Below are positions 6,739-14,850 of a DNA stretch of 29,328 nt, piece by piece. Where the stretch lies: assembly GCA_903934745.1 (NCBI GenBank), contig CAIZOZ010000088.1, positions 1-29,328 of the forward strand, in the 5' to 3' direction. The position numbers and the translations under genes were made by a program. Below the pieces are notes generated by a model, which saw only the letters and a program-made list of their open reading frames with translations, did not search any database and had not been told where the DNA came from. Each line of letters begins with the position of its first letter. The stretch's first letter is position 1. The stretch comes from an uncultured cyanobacterium (GTDB lineage: Bacteria > Cyanobacteriota > Cyanobacteriia > PCC-6307 > Cyanobiaceae).

Positions 6739-7659
6739 ATGGGTACCCGACACGAACACGTCCATCCGGCGGTGCAGCTCCAGCGCCAGCCCCATCCGCG
6801 CCAGCATCAACACCGCAGTGGCTCAGCGGCGGCCTTTCGCTGGAGCATCATCCTCAACAGTGCTCTGTCAGGACTGCAACTGGCGATTGGCCTGGCCTTC
6901 GGTTCGCTGGCCCTGATCGGCGATGCGGTCCACAATCTCGGCGATGTCGCCGGTTTGCTGTTCGGCTGGGGCGCCGAACGGCTCAGCGCCCGGCCGCCCA
7001 CAGCGCGCTTCACCTACGGCTACGGCCGCAGCACCCAGCTGGCCTCGCTGATCAATGCGGTGCTGATCCTGATGGCGGCCGCCGTGGTGATCGTCGAGGG
7101 ACTACAGCGGCTGGCGGCACCGGTGGCCGTGGCGGGGGGGCCGGTGGCGGTGGCGGCAGCGGTGGGGATCGTCGTGAATCTGGGCTCGGCCCGCCTGTTC
7201 GGCAGCGATCACAGCCACGATCTCAATCGCCGTGCCGCCGTGGTGCACCTGCTCACCGATGCGGCCGTGTCCGCCGCCGTGCTGATGAGCGCCCTGCTGG
7301 TGCACCTCAGCGGCTGGAACTGGCTCGATGCCGCCACCGCCATCGGCGTGGGGCTGGCGGTGGCCTGGAGTGGCTGGCAGCTGTTGCGGGAGGCCCTGGT
7401 TGTGGCCCTCGACGCCGTGCCCGCCGGCATCGATTTGGTACAGGTGGAGGCCATGTTGCGCAGCTTGCAGGGGGTGCTGGAGGTGCACCATCTGCACGTG
7501 TGGGGCATGAGCACCTCTCAGAACGCGATGACGGCCCATCTCCAGCGCCGGCCCGGCAGCATCGACGACATGGCCTTGCTACATGAGGCCAAACAGAAGC
7601 TGGCCGAACTCGGCATCGCCCACAGCACGATTCAGCTGGAGCCATCCGATCACGGCTGA
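6739..7659 (+). CDS. Cation diffusion facilitator (CDF) metal exporter, CzcD/ZitB-like
   Basis: This 306-residue protein has a His-rich N-terminal tail (HEHVHP...PHPRQHQH, residues 5-25), six predicted helices and a C-terminal cytoplasmic domain (about 235-300). The metal site is formed by H65-x3-D69 in helix 2 (GDAVHNLGD) and H170-x3-D174 in helix 5 (HLLTD). An HxxxD/HxxxD set is usual in CzcD/ZitB-type zinc exporters, whereas DxxxD variants handle other metals. I therefore infer Zn2+ (possibly Co2+/Cd2+) efflux in exchange for protons at the cytoplasmic membrane. A second His-rich loop (GSDHSHD) precedes helix 5. It follows the GDT1 gene by 8 bp, so the two probably form a metal-homeostasis operon. 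Confidence 0.9.
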   Translation: MGTRHEHVHPAVQLQRQPHPRQHQHRSGSAAAFRWSIILNSALSGLQLAIGLAFGSLALIGDAVHNLGDVAGLLFGWGAERLSARPPTARFTYGYGRSTQLASLINAVLILMAAAVVIVEGLQRLAAPVAVAGGPVAVAAAVGIVVNLGSARLFGSDHSHDLNRRAAVVHLLTDAAVSAAVLMSALLVHLSGWNWLDAATAIGVGLAVAWSGWQLLREALVVALDAVPAGIDLVQVEAMLRSLQGVLEVHHLHVWGMSTSQNAMTAHLQRRPGSIDDMALLHEAKQKLAELGIAHSTIQLEPSDHG

Positions 7660-7801
7660 TTGGCCTGGCCAGGTGCGACAGGCCAGAGCGCTGCCGGGCC
7701 TGACGGCAGACCAGGCGTGTCCCAGCCGTCATTCTGTGGAGGAGGAGCTTCTCGGTGCAGGGCAGCCAGCGGACCAGCCGAATGCAGCACGGAGTCGCGG
7801 C

Positions 7802-8266
7802 TCAATCCGCCAGGTTGTCGTCTTCGAGCAACAGCTGCTGGAAAGCGGTGTAAAGCGACTCCTCCTCGGCGTTCCGCGCTGAAGCGTTGCCAGGCCGGCT
7901 GTTGCCGGTACGGGGGGTGCGCTGCCGGCCAGGGGCGCGGTCAGCGCTGCGGCTCGCGGTGGTGCTGGCAGCACCAGGGGTGCCAGCAGCAGGGGCGCCG
8001 CGGCCGGTCAAACCAGCGGCGCGGGCCAGCCGCCGCGACGCCTCCAGCTCCCGCAGCCGTTCCAGCAGGTGCGGCGGCACATTGCCGTCGGCGCTGGCGG
8101 CCATCAGCTCCCGGAACAGCTGCTCCGGATCCTGCTCGAGTTCCACCGCATGGCGGGGTGCATCGGAGCGGGCCTGGGACCTGGCGGGTTCAGGCAGGGG
8201 CAGGGGCTTGGGTAGCTGGCGCCCAAGCGCCTCAAGGCGTTCCCGGCTGCGGGCATCAAAGCTCAT
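7802..8266 (-). CDS. Hypothetical protein, picocyanobacterial type
   Basis: A 154-residue protein starting MSFDARSRERLEALGRQLPKPLPLPEP. It has no membrane segment. An N-terminal basic helix is followed by a helical region (DPEQLFRELMAASADGNVPPHLLERLRELEASRR), a low-complexity Gly/Ala/Arg/Thr linker (about 85-125) and an acidic C-terminal helix (EEESLYTAFQQLLLEDDNLAD). That order suggests two short interaction helices joined by a flexible linker. I do not recognise a named family. It starts 20 bp downstream of the pentapeptide-repeat gene on the same strand, so the two are likely co-transcribed. The flanking gap 7660-7801 holds one weak hairpin and nothing else. Confidence 0.65.
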   Translation of the reverse strand: MSFDARSRERLEALGRQLPKPLPLPEPARSQARSDAPRHAVELEQDPEQLFRELMAASADGNVPPHLLERLRELEASRRLARAAGLTGRGAPAAGTPGAASTTASRSADRAPGRQRTPRTGNSRPGNASARNAEEESLYTAFQQLLLEDDNLAD

Positions 8267-8286
8267 GGCACCAGCTCACCTGGAGT

Positions 8287-8847
8287 TCAACCGCAACCCA
8301 GTGTGTCGCGGGTGGCGCGGCCGCTGCTGGGATTGGTGCCACTGGCGATCGCGCACAGCGTCTTGAGGGCATCGCCCCGCAGCGGCACATTGGTGAAATC
8401 AGCCCCCTCGATCAGCACGTTGCTGAACTTGGTGTTGAAGGCAAAGGCGTCATCCAGGCGGGCATTACGCAGATCCGTGCCATCAAACACGGCCGAATCC
8501 AAGGTGGCATCGCGCAGATCAGCTTCACCCAGATCGGCATCCTGAAGCTTGGCGCCAAACAGGCTGGCATTGCGTAGATCGGCGCCGTGGAAATCGGCAT
8601 CGCGCAGGTTGGTGAGGTTGAAGGTCACCGCCTGCAGGTCGGCGCCGCGGAAATCAGCACCGATCAGCACCTGTTTGGCGTAGTCCATCGCCGCCGCTGC
8701 CGGTGCACCGGCACCCAGCAGCAGCACACTCGCCAGCAGCAGGCCGAGCAGGCTCCGGCCAAGCCGGCTCCGGCCAAGCCGGCTCAGCCGGCTGCGATCA
8801 GTGCCGATCACGGCGGATTGGGAAAGGATCGCGGCGGACAACGCCAT
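8287..8847 (-). CDS. Exported pentapeptide-repeat protein
   Basis: A 186-residue protein. After MALSAAILSQSAVIG and a basic stretch (RLSRLGRSRLGRS) comes a hydrophobic core (LLGLLLASVLLLGAG) and an APAAAA-type cleavage site, so it is exported to the periplasm or thylakoid lumen. Residues about 60-150 are A(D/N)LXX pentapeptide repeats (GADFRGADL, GADLRNASL, EADLRDATL and others), which form a right-handed quadrilateral beta helix. The C-terminus contains LCAIASG...TRDTLGC, with two Cys that could pair; this tail is familiar from cyanobacterial lumenal pentapeptide proteins. The frame is open far upstream to 10074, but ATG 8847 is the start that gives a proper signal peptide. Function is unknown. 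Confidence 0.85.
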   Translation of the reverse strand: MALSAAILSQSAVIGTDRSRLSRLGRSRLGRSLLGLLLASVLLLGAGAPAAAAMDYAKQVLIGADFRGADLQAVTFNLTNLRDADFHGADLRNASLFGAKLQDADLGEADLRDATLDSAVFDGTDLRNARLDDAFAFNTKFSNVLIEGADFTNVPLRGDALKTLCAIASGTNPSSGRATRDTLGCG

Positions 8848-8973
8848 GGCATCAAGGTCGGGCTGAACCAACCCTAGGCAGGTCGCCGCGGGCACCAATC
8901 CGCTGCCGGTCTGACAGCAGCGAGCCCACAGGCCAAAGGCCAAAACCATGGGGCAGCGAGGCCCGGATCGGCG

Positions 8974-9429
8974 ATGGGCTGGCAGCTGATTCGGCCCCAG
9001 GTTGACCAGCTGCAGCGCCTGGCAGGGGCTGGGAACACTGCAGAGATCGACCTGTCCGCCAGCGTGAGCCGCACCCAAGCGCAACGACAGGGGGCCTGGG
9101 CCGAGCAGCGGGTGCTGCGGCTGTTGCTGGCCCGCGGCTGGCAACTGCTGGATCGCAATTGGCGCTGCCGCTGGGGCGAAATCGACCTGGTGATGGCCAA
9201 ACCGGGTCGGCTGCTGCTGGTGGAAGTCAAGGCACGCCAGCGCCGGGGCGCCGATGGCGGTGGCCGCGCCGCCCTCGGCCCAGGCAAGCGCTTGCGGTTG
9301 CAGCGGGCCTGGAGTTGCTGGGTGGCCGCCCACCCCCGCTGGGGCGACACACCGGTGGAGCAGGTGGCAGCCCTGGTGCCCCTGCCACCGGCGCGGCAGC
9401 CGGTGCTCTGGATCCGGATGGAGAGCTGA
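8974..9429 (+). CDS. yraN: YraN / UPF0102 family putative nuclease-fold protein
   Basis: This 151-residue protein matches UPF0102: GAWAEQRVLRLLLARGWQLL, then NWRCRWGEIDLVM and LLLVEVKAR. The E-x-D and E-V-K residues are the PD-(D/E)XK nuclease-fold active-site pattern. Family members are small soluble proteins often near rnhB or rsmI; no activity is firmly established. The N-terminal 34 residues precede the usual family start, so a shorter protein is possible. It is divergent from the pentapeptide gene (126 bp apart) and convergent with the secreted protein at 9456. Confidence 0.88.
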   Translation: MGWQLIRPQVDQLQRLAGAGNTAEIDLSASVSRTQAQRQGAWAEQRVLRLLLARGWQLLDRNWRCRWGEIDLVMAKPGRLLLVEVKARQRRGADGGGRAALGPGKRLRLQRAWSCWVAAHPRWGDTPVEQVAALVPLPPARQPVLWIRMES

Positions 9430-9455
9430 AGCTCTGCTGCGGCCGCGTGCGGCGT

Positions 9456-9821
9456 TCAGCTGCCGGGTGCGGTGCTGCTGCCAGGGGCCGGGGCAGCGCT
9501 TGGCAGCGGGGCGGGGGCTGGCGGCAGCACCGGCGGATCGGCATACCAGACGGTGCAGCGATAGCGGATGTTGTCCATGCCCACCTCCAGCTCCAGGCAC
9601 TTGGTGTTGGTGATGGTGGCTCCTCTGGGCACCTGGGACATCGCCGCCTGGCGGGCGCCTGCTTTGTCCATCACCGAATCGGCCGTGACACTGCCGGCCA
9701 GGGCTGGAGTTGCCGCCAGAGTGAGTCCCGCCAGGACCAGGCTGAGTGGCGCCAGCGCGAGTGGCGCCAGGGCAAGCCCGTGGTTGGCCTGGATGGGCCC
9801 TTGGTGTGAGAACGGCGGCAT
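9456..9821 (-). CDS. Small secreted hypothetical protein
   Basis: This 121-residue protein begins MPPFSHQGPIQANHG and continues with a hydrophobic LALAPLALAPLSLVLAGLTLA segment ending ATPALAG, a good signal peptide. The mature part has SVMDKAGARQAAMSQVPRGATITNTKC and a two-cysteine core (C-LELEVGMDNIRYR-C-TVWY), suggesting one disulfide in the periplasm or lumen. The last 25 residues are a Pro/Ala/Ser-rich tail. No named family is recognised. It ends 26 bp past the yraN stop in convergent orientation and is divergent from rsmA across 89 bp. Confidence 0.65.
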   Translation of the reverse strand: MPPFSHQGPIQANHGLALAPLALAPLSLVLAGLTLAATPALAGSVTADSVMDKAGARQAAMSQVPRGATITNTKCLELEVGMDNIRYRCTVWYADPPVLPPAPAPLPSAAPAPGSSTAPGS

Positions 9822-9910
9822 CGGACCGGCTATCGATTCCAGCTGGCAACCTCTTCTTTAGCCAGCCCAGCCCCGGCTGGGAGCAATCTGGGGAGAACGG
9901 AGACCTGCAG

Positions 9911-10753
9911 ATGTCCTTCGGCGCCCATCGCGCCCGCAAACGCTTCGGCCAGCACTGGCTGGTGGATGGCTCGGTGCTGGATCGCATCGTCGCGGCCGCC
10001 GAGCTCGCTCCCGGCGATCGGGTCTTGGAAGTGGGGCCCGGTCGGGGAGCGCTGACGGAACGGCTCCTGGCCACGCCGCTGGCGGCGCTGCTGGCGGTGG
10101 AACTGGATCGGGATCTGGTGGCGGGTCTGCGGGTTCAGTTCGGTGCTGATCAGCGCTTCCAATTGATGGAAGGGGATGTGCTGACGGTGCCCTTGCCACC
10201 AGCTGGTGTGGAGCTCCCAGGCAAGGTGGTGGCCAACATCCCCTACAACATCACCGGGCCGCTGCTGGAGCGGCTGGTGGGTCGCCTCGATCGCCCCGTG
10301 CTGCCCCCCTATCAGCGGCTAGTGCTGTTGGTGCAGCAGGAGGTGGGCGAGCGGATCAGGGCCACCCCCGGCAGCAGCGCCTACTCGGCCCTGAGCGTGC
10401 GGATGCAGCTGCTGGCCCGTTGCAGCTCGATCTGCGCCGTGCCGCCCCGCTGTTTTGTCCCACCGCCGAAGGTGATGTCGGAGGTGATCCTGCTGGAGCC
10501 CCTGGCGGCGGAGCAGTTGCTGCCTACGCCGAGCGCCCGCCAGGTGGAGCTGCTGCTGCGACGTTGCTTTGCGGCGCGCCGCAAGATGCTGCGCAACAGT
10601 CTGGCCGGTCTGCTGCCGGCACCCCAGCTGTTGCAGCTGGCCCAGGAGCTGGCCTTGAACCTGGAACAACGGCCCCAGGAGCTGGCACCCCACACCTGGG
10701 TGGCACTGGCCAACGGTTTGAATCGGCTCAGCAGCGCCGCCCCCGCCGGCTGA
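9911..10753 (+). CDS. rsmA: 16S rRNA (adenine1518/1519-N6) dimethyltransferase RsmA (KsgA)
   Basis: RsmA dimethylates two adjacent adenines at the 3' end of 16S rRNA during 30S assembly. The 280-residue product starts MSFGAHRARKRFGQHWL, the usual 'KKxxGQxFL' entry. SAM-binding motif I is EVGPGRGALTE (E40 onward), the acidic ribose-binding residue lies in AVELDRDL, and the catalytic motif IV is N109-I-P-Y112. The frame is open from 9746, but ATG 9911 is the start that gives the family N-terminus. It heads the plus-strand train; ispE starts 3 bp after its stop, a pairing common in bacteria. Confidence 0.96.
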   Translation: MSFGAHRARKRFGQHWLVDGSVLDRIVAAAELAPGDRVLEVGPGRGALTERLLATPLAALLAVELDRDLVAGLRVQFGADQRFQLMEGDVLTVPLPPAGVELPGKVVANIPYNITGPLLERLVGRLDRPVLPPYQRLVLLVQQEVGERIRATPGSSAYSALSVRMQLLARCSSICAVPPRCFVPPPKVMSEVILLEPLAAEQLLPTPSARQVELLLRRCFAARRKMLRNSLAGLLPAPQLLQLAQELALNLEQRPQELAPHTWVALANGLNRLSSAAPAG

Positions 10754-10756
10754 TCG

Positions 10757-11707
10757 ATGGCCCCTCTCACCGTCTTTGCCCCCGCCAAGATCAACCTGCA
10801 CCTGGAGGTGCTGGGCCTGCGCAGCGATGGCTACCACGAGCTGGCGATGCTGATGCAGAGCCTCGATCTCGGTGATCAGCTCACCATGGCGCCCACGGCC
10901 GATGGCCGGATCCACTTGGCCTGCGATCGCGCCGAGCTGCCCACCGATGCCGGAAACCTGGTGGTGCGGGCCGCCGAGCTGCTCAAGGCCCGTGCCGGTC
11001 TGCCGGAGCTGGGGGCGCGGATCCAGCTGCTGAAGCGCATCCCGATCGGAGCCGGCCTGGCGGGCGGCTCCAGCGATGGAGCCGCCGCCCTGCTGGGCCT
11101 GAACAGCCTCTGGGGCCTGGGCTTCAGCCAGACGACGCTGCTGGGTTTTGCCGCCGAACTGGGCTCCGACATGCCCTTCTGTCTGGAGGGGGGCAGCCGC
11201 CTCTGCTTCGGCCGGGGCGAGCTTCTTGAAGCGATCCATCCAGAGCAGGAGCGCGCCTGGGCGGTGCTGTTGATCAAGCAGCCGGCCGTGAGCGTTTCCA
11301 CACCCTGGGCCTACGGCCGCTGCCGCGAGATGCGCAGCGACTTCTACCTCAGCTGTGAGGAGGACTTCGAACAGCGGCGCCAGAGCCTGCGGCAGGCCCC
11401 CCTGGTCCAGGCCCTGCGGGGCGAGGGTCCCGTGCCGCTGTTGCGCAACGACCTGCAGATGGTGGTGGCACCGGAGGTGGAGAGCGTGGTCCAGGGGCTG
11501 CAGCTGCTGCGCCGGGCAGGGGATCCGCTGGCAGTGGCGATGAGTGGCTCCGGCCCGAGCCTGTTTGCCCTCTATCCCCACCGGGAGGAAGCCGAGGCGG
11601 CCCGAGTGCAGATCGCCCCGGACCTGGAAGCGGCCGGTTTCGAGAGCTGGTGCTGCCGGTTCCGCCCAGCCGGTGTCACCCTGGAAGGGGCCGCCTTTCC
11701 CGCCTGA
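10757..11707 (+). CDS. ispE: 4-diphosphocytidyl-2-C-methyl-D-erythritol kinase IspE
   Basis: IspE phosphorylates CDP-ME in the MEP isoprenoid pathway, which supplies carotenoids, phytol and quinones in cyanobacteria. The 316-residue GHMP kinase has K11 in APAKINLHLEV. Its glycine-rich ATP loop is PIGAGLAGGSSDGAAAL (residues 96-112), the catalytic Asp138 is in LGSDMPFCL, and the third GHMP motif is AMSGSGPSLFAL. ATG 10757 follows the rsmA stop by 3 bp, so the two should be translationally linked. Length is normal. Confidence 0.96.
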   Translation: MAPLTVFAPAKINLHLEVLGLRSDGYHELAMLMQSLDLGDQLTMAPTADGRIHLACDRAELPTDAGNLVVRAAELLKARAGLPELGARIQLLKRIPIGAGLAGGSSDGAAALLGLNSLWGLGFSQTTLLGFAAELGSDMPFCLEGGSRLCFGRGELLEAIHPEQERAWAVLLIKQPAVSVSTPWAYGRCREMRSDFYLSCEEDFEQRRQSLRQAPLVQALRGEGPVPLLRNDLQMVVAPEVESVVQGLQLLRRAGDPLAVAMSGSGPSLFALYPHREEAEAARVQIAPDLEAAGFESWCCRFRPAGVTLEGAAFPA

Positions 11708-11713
11708 GTCCCC

Positions 11714-12142
11714 ATGTCTTCCGACCCCGCAGCGACCCAGGCCGGTGATCCAGCTCCGGCCAGGCCGGAGGCGCAGCCCTCAGCCGCCGCAGGCACGGTC
11801 CCTCCCAGGGCAGCCGATGCAGCTGCTGCTGCCTCGGTGTCCAATCAAACGGTTGGATCGGCGGCCCCACGCAAGGGGCCGCTGAGCTTCCTCTCCGGCG
11901 CCCTCACCAGCGGCCTGCTGGCCTGGGTCTGCCTGGGGTTGAGTGGCCGCGTCGTTGGCTACTACGCCGAGCACCCTCCCCATTACGACGTCCAGATCGC
12001 CCAGAGCATCGCCACCGCCCTCAAGACCCTGATTGTTGGCATGTGTTTTCTGGCCACCTTCAGCTTCGCTTTCATCGGCATCGGCCTGCTGCTCACCTTC
12101 CTGCGCAGCCTGCGACCTGCCGTGGCAGCCAAGCCTTCCTAA
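11714..12142 (+). CDS. DUF3082-type small membrane protein
   Basis: This 142-residue protein has a disordered Ala/Pro-rich N-terminus (about 1-52), then KGPLSFLSGALTSGLLAWVCLGLSGRVV (helix 1), an external segment YYAEHPPHYDVQIAQSIATALKTLIVGMCFLATFSFAFIGIGLLLTFL (helices 2 and perhaps 3) and a short basic tail. The pattern and position after ispE fit the cyanobacterial/plastid family I know as DUF3082; this was not checked. Function is unknown. It starts 6 bp after the ispE stop. Confidence 0.75.
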   Translation: MSSDPAATQAGDPAPARPEAQPSAAAGTVPPRAADAAAAASVSNQTVGSAAPRKGPLSFLSGALTSGLLAWVCLGLSGRVVGYYAEHPPHYDVQIAQSIATALKTLIVGMCFLATFSFAFIGIGLLLTFLRSLRPAVAAKPS

Positions 12143-12178
12143 ACTGCCACCTGCAATGGCCGCTGCCGCTTCGTCCCC

Positions 12179-12274
12179 ATGACCCCCCACGATCTTGGCC
12201 TGTTGGTGGCGCTGCTTCTGCCGGGCATGCTGCTGTCGGTGCTGCTGCTGACCACGTTCGCGGCCGGTGGCTGA
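12179..12274 (+). CDS. 31-residue single-helix membrane peptide
   Basis: A short ATG frame encodes MTPHDLGLLVALLLPGMLLS followed by VLLLTTFAAGG: one hydrophobic helix of about 22 residues with a polar N-terminus. Size and shape resemble the tiny photosystem subunits of cyanobacteria. The LVALLLPG stretch is reminiscent of PsaM, but the rest does not match what I remember, so no symbol is given. It lies 36 bp after the DUF3082 gene and 67 bp before pdhB, within a co-directional run. It could also be chance in GC-rich DNA. Confidence 0.45.
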   Translation: MTPHDLGLLVALLLPGMLLSVLLLTTFAAGG

Positions 12275-12341
12275 GGGTCGAGGAGGCTAAGTTGAGCCCG
12301 CTCCGCTCTCAACGGTGCGCCAGCCCCCGAGCCTTTCTGCC

Positions 12342-13325
12342 GTGGCCGAAACCCTCCTGTTCAATGCCCTGCGCGAGGCCATCGATGAAGAGATGGCAAG
12401 GGATCCCTATGTTTGCGTGATGGGGGAGGACGTCGGTCAGTACGGCGGCTCTTACAAGGTGACCAAGGATCTCTACGAGAAGTACGGCGAGCTGCGCGTG
12501 CTCGATACGCCGATTGCTGAAAACAGCTTCACCGGCATGGCCGTCGGCGCCGCGATGACCGGCCTGCGGCCGATCGTCGAGGGCATGAACATGGGCTTCC
12601 TGTTGCTGGCCTTCAACCAGATCTCCAACAACATGGGCATGCTTCGCTACACCAGCGGCGGCAACTACACGATTCCCACCGTGGTGCGGGGCCCCGGCGG
12701 TGTCGGTCGCCAGCTCGGCGCCGAACACAGCCAGCGGCTCGAGGCTTATTTTCACGCAGTGCCCGGCATCAAGATCGTTGCGGTCAGCACCCCCACCAAT
12801 GCCAAGGGCCTGATGAAGGCCGCCATTCGCGATAACAACCCGGTGCTGTTCTTCGAGCACGTGTTGCTCTATAACCTCTCAGAAGATATCCCGGAAGGGG
12901 ATTACATCTGCGCCCTCGATCAGGCCGAGGTGGTGCGCACCGGCAAGGACATCACCATCCTCACCTATTCGCGCATGCGTTACCACTGCCTCAAGGCGGT
13001 GGAGCAGCTTGAAGCTGAAGGGGTGGATGTGGAGCTGATCGACTTGGTGAGCCTCAAGCCGTTTGACATGGAGACCATCGCCACCTCGATTCGCAAGACC
13101 CACAAAGTGCTGGTGGTGGAGGAATGCATGAAAACCGGCGGTATCGGCGCCGAGCTGCTCGCCCTGATCACCGAGCACTGTTTCGATGATCTTGATGCCA
13201 GGCCGGTGCGCCTTTCCTCCCAGGACATCCCCACGCCGTATAACGGCAATCTCGAAAATCTGACGATCATCCAGCCCCATCAGATTGTTGAGGCCGCTCG
13301 CCAACTCAAGAGCGGTCAAATCTGA
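12342..13325 (+). CDS. pdhB: Pyruvate dehydrogenase E1 component, beta subunit
   Basis: With PdhA this forms the thiamine-dependent E1 enzyme that decarboxylates pyruvate for acetyl-CoA synthesis. The 327-residue product starts MAETLLFNALREAIDEEMARDP at GTG 12342, the standard N-terminus of the cyanobacterial/plastid protein; the longer GTG start at 12315 adds residues that look untranslated. Visible signatures are MGEDVGQYGGSYKVT, the TPIAENSFTGMAVGAAM region, GPGGVGRQLGAEHSQ, and the C-terminal transketolase domain with LVVEECMKTGG. The gene ends 1 bp before secD, an arrangement that would couple their expression. pdhA is not in the window. Confidence 0.96.
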   Translation: MAETLLFNALREAIDEEMARDPYVCVMGEDVGQYGGSYKVTKDLYEKYGELRVLDTPIAENSFTGMAVGAAMTGLRPIVEGMNMGFLLLAFNQISNNMGMLRYTSGGNYTIPTVVRGPGGVGRQLGAEHSQRLEAYFHAVPGIKIVAVSTPTNAKGLMKAAIRDNNPVLFFEHVLLYNLSEDIPEGDYICALDQAEVVRTGKDITILTYSRMRYHCLKAVEQLEAEGVDVELIDLVSLKPFDMETIATSIRKTHKVLVVEECMKTGGIGAELLALITEHCFDDLDARPVRLSSQDIPTPYNGNLENLTIIQPHQIVEAARQLKSGQI

Positions 13326-13326
13326 T

Positions 13327-14829
13327 ATGGCACGTCAACAGGGCTGGGTCGCTTTCATCCTGGTGTTGGCCATCGCCAGCGGGGTCATGCTCGCCACCTA
13401 TGGCCTGCAGCTGGGCCTGGATCTGCGCGGTGGTAGCCAGCTCACCCTCCAGGTGATGCCGGCCGGCACCATCTTGAAAGTGGAAAGCGAACAACTGGAA
13501 GCCGTCAAGGATGTGCTGGAGCGGCGCATCAACGGTTTGGGGGTGGCGGAGTCGACCCTGCAGACCATCGGTTCAGACCAGCTGATGCTGCAGCTGCCCG
13601 GTGAGCAGAACCCCGGCCGCGCCGCCAAGGTGCTTGGCAGCACAGCCCTGCTGGAATTCAAGGCCCAGAAGCCCGGCACCGAGCAGGAAATGCAGGGGCT
13701 GCTGCAACTCAAACGTCAGGCGGAGGCTGTGCTGGCCGCCAAGCAACCGCAACCGACCAGCACCGACAGCGGCCTGCCGCCGCCACCGCCCAAGCCCCAA
13801 TTGGCACCGGAGGATCTGGCCAAATCCCTGCGGGCCCTCGGTCTCACCGTGCCGGAAGGCAGCAGCGAAACGGATCAGATCGACGTGCTGCTGGCTGAGG
13901 TCAATCGCCGTGTTGTCAGCCTCTATGGCCCCACCCTGCTCACCGGCAAGGACCTCACCAGTGCCGGACGGCAGCAGAAAGCCACCGGCAATGGCTGGGA
14001 CGTGACCCTGGGCTTCAATCGCGAAGGCGGCGAGAAGTTCGCTGAGCTCACCCAGTCGATCGCCGGCACCGGCCGCCTGCTCGGCATCGTGCTCGACGGC
14101 CGTTCGATCAGCGAGGCCAGTGTCGGTGAGGAGTTCAAGGCCGCCGGCATCGCCGGTGGAGCCGCCAGCATCACCGGTAACTTCACCGCCGATGAGGCCA
14201 GGGATCTGGAGGTGCAGCTGCGCGGTGGCTCCCTGCCGTTGCCGGTGAAGATCGTCGAAGTGCGCACCATCGGCCCCTCGCTCGGCGCTGAAAATATCCG
14301 CTCCAGCCTGCTGGCCGCCCTCTCCGGCCTGGCTCTGGTGGGGGTGTTCATGGTGGTGGTCTATCGCCTGCCGGGCCTGGTTTCGGTGCTGGCCCTCAGC
14401 CTGTATTCGCTCTACAACCTGGCGGTCTACGCCCTGATCCCGGTCACCCTCACCCTGCCCGGGATCGCCGGTTTCATTCTTTCGGTGGGAATGGCGGTGG
14501 ATGCCAATGTGCTGATCTTTGAACGGGTGAAGGAGGAGTTGCGCTCCGGCAATACCTTGATCCGTTCGATCGACACCGGTTTTGCCCGGGCCTTCTCTTC
14601 GATCTTTGATGGGCACATCACCGGCCTGATCAGTTGCGCCGCCCTGTTTTTCCTCGGCACCGGCCTGGTCAAGGGCTTTGCCGTCACCCTGGCGATCGGC
14701 CTGCTGTTGAGCCTGTTCACAGCCCTCACCTGTACCCGCAGTCTGCTGAGGCTGCTGATGAGCTATCCGGCCCTGCGCCGTCCCACCTACTTCGTGCCCG
14801 CTGCCCAGTTGCCCGCATCGGCGACCTGA
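13327..14829 (+). CDS. secD: Protein translocase subunit SecD
   Basis: SecD works with SecF at the Sec channel, using the proton-motive force to pull exported proteins across the plasma or thylakoid membrane. The 500-residue product starts at ATG 13327 with one helix (VAFILVLAIASGVMLATYG). It then has the D1 motif LGLDLRGGSQL, a large periplasmic/lumenal P1 domain with a Pro/Gln-rich insert (about residues 138-160), and five C-terminal helices. The D4 motif is GMAVDANVLIFERVKEE with Asp392. The insert is longer than in compact SecD proteins. secF follows after 21 bp. Confidence 0.96.
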   Translation: MARQQGWVAFILVLAIASGVMLATYGLQLGLDLRGGSQLTLQVMPAGTILKVESEQLEAVKDVLERRINGLGVAESTLQTIGSDQLMLQLPGEQNPGRAAKVLGSTALLEFKAQKPGTEQEMQGLLQLKRQAEAVLAAKQPQPTSTDSGLPPPPPKPQLAPEDLAKSLRALGLTVPEGSSETDQIDVLLAEVNRRVVSLYGPTLLTGKDLTSAGRQQKATGNGWDVTLGFNREGGEKFAELTQSIAGTGRLLGIVLDGRSISEASVGEEFKAAGIAGGAASITGNFTADEARDLEVQLRGGSLPLPVKIVEVRTIGPSLGAENIRSSLLAALSGLALVGVFMVVVYRLPGLVSVLALSLYSLYNLAVYALIPVTLTLPGIAGFILSVGMAVDANVLIFERVKEELRSGNTLIRSIDTGFARAFSSIFDGHITGLISCAALFFLGTGLVKGFAVTLAIGLLLSLFTALTCTRSLLRLLMSYPALRRPTYFVPAAQLPASAT

Positions 14830-14850
14830 GCCCGACCCTGTCTGCCCCTG

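Noticed and set aside
7691..7709. Hairpin CTGCCG-N7-CGGCAG after the CDF gene as a terminator
   Set aside because: The stem is short and there is no T-tract on either strand.
9866..9881. CCCAGC/GCTGGG hairpin upstream of rsmA as a terminator or attenuator
   Set aside because: It has a short stem and no T-tract, and such palindromes are common in GC-rich intergenic DNA.
8848..10074. Upstream extension of the pentapeptide-repeat frame to a 595-residue open frame
   Set aside because: The extension is low-complexity and antisense to yraN and rsmA. A proper signal peptide begins at 8847.
10319..11581. 420-residue minus-strand open frame
   Set aside because: It is a Gln/His/Ala-rich shadow of rsmA and ispE, which have full motif support.
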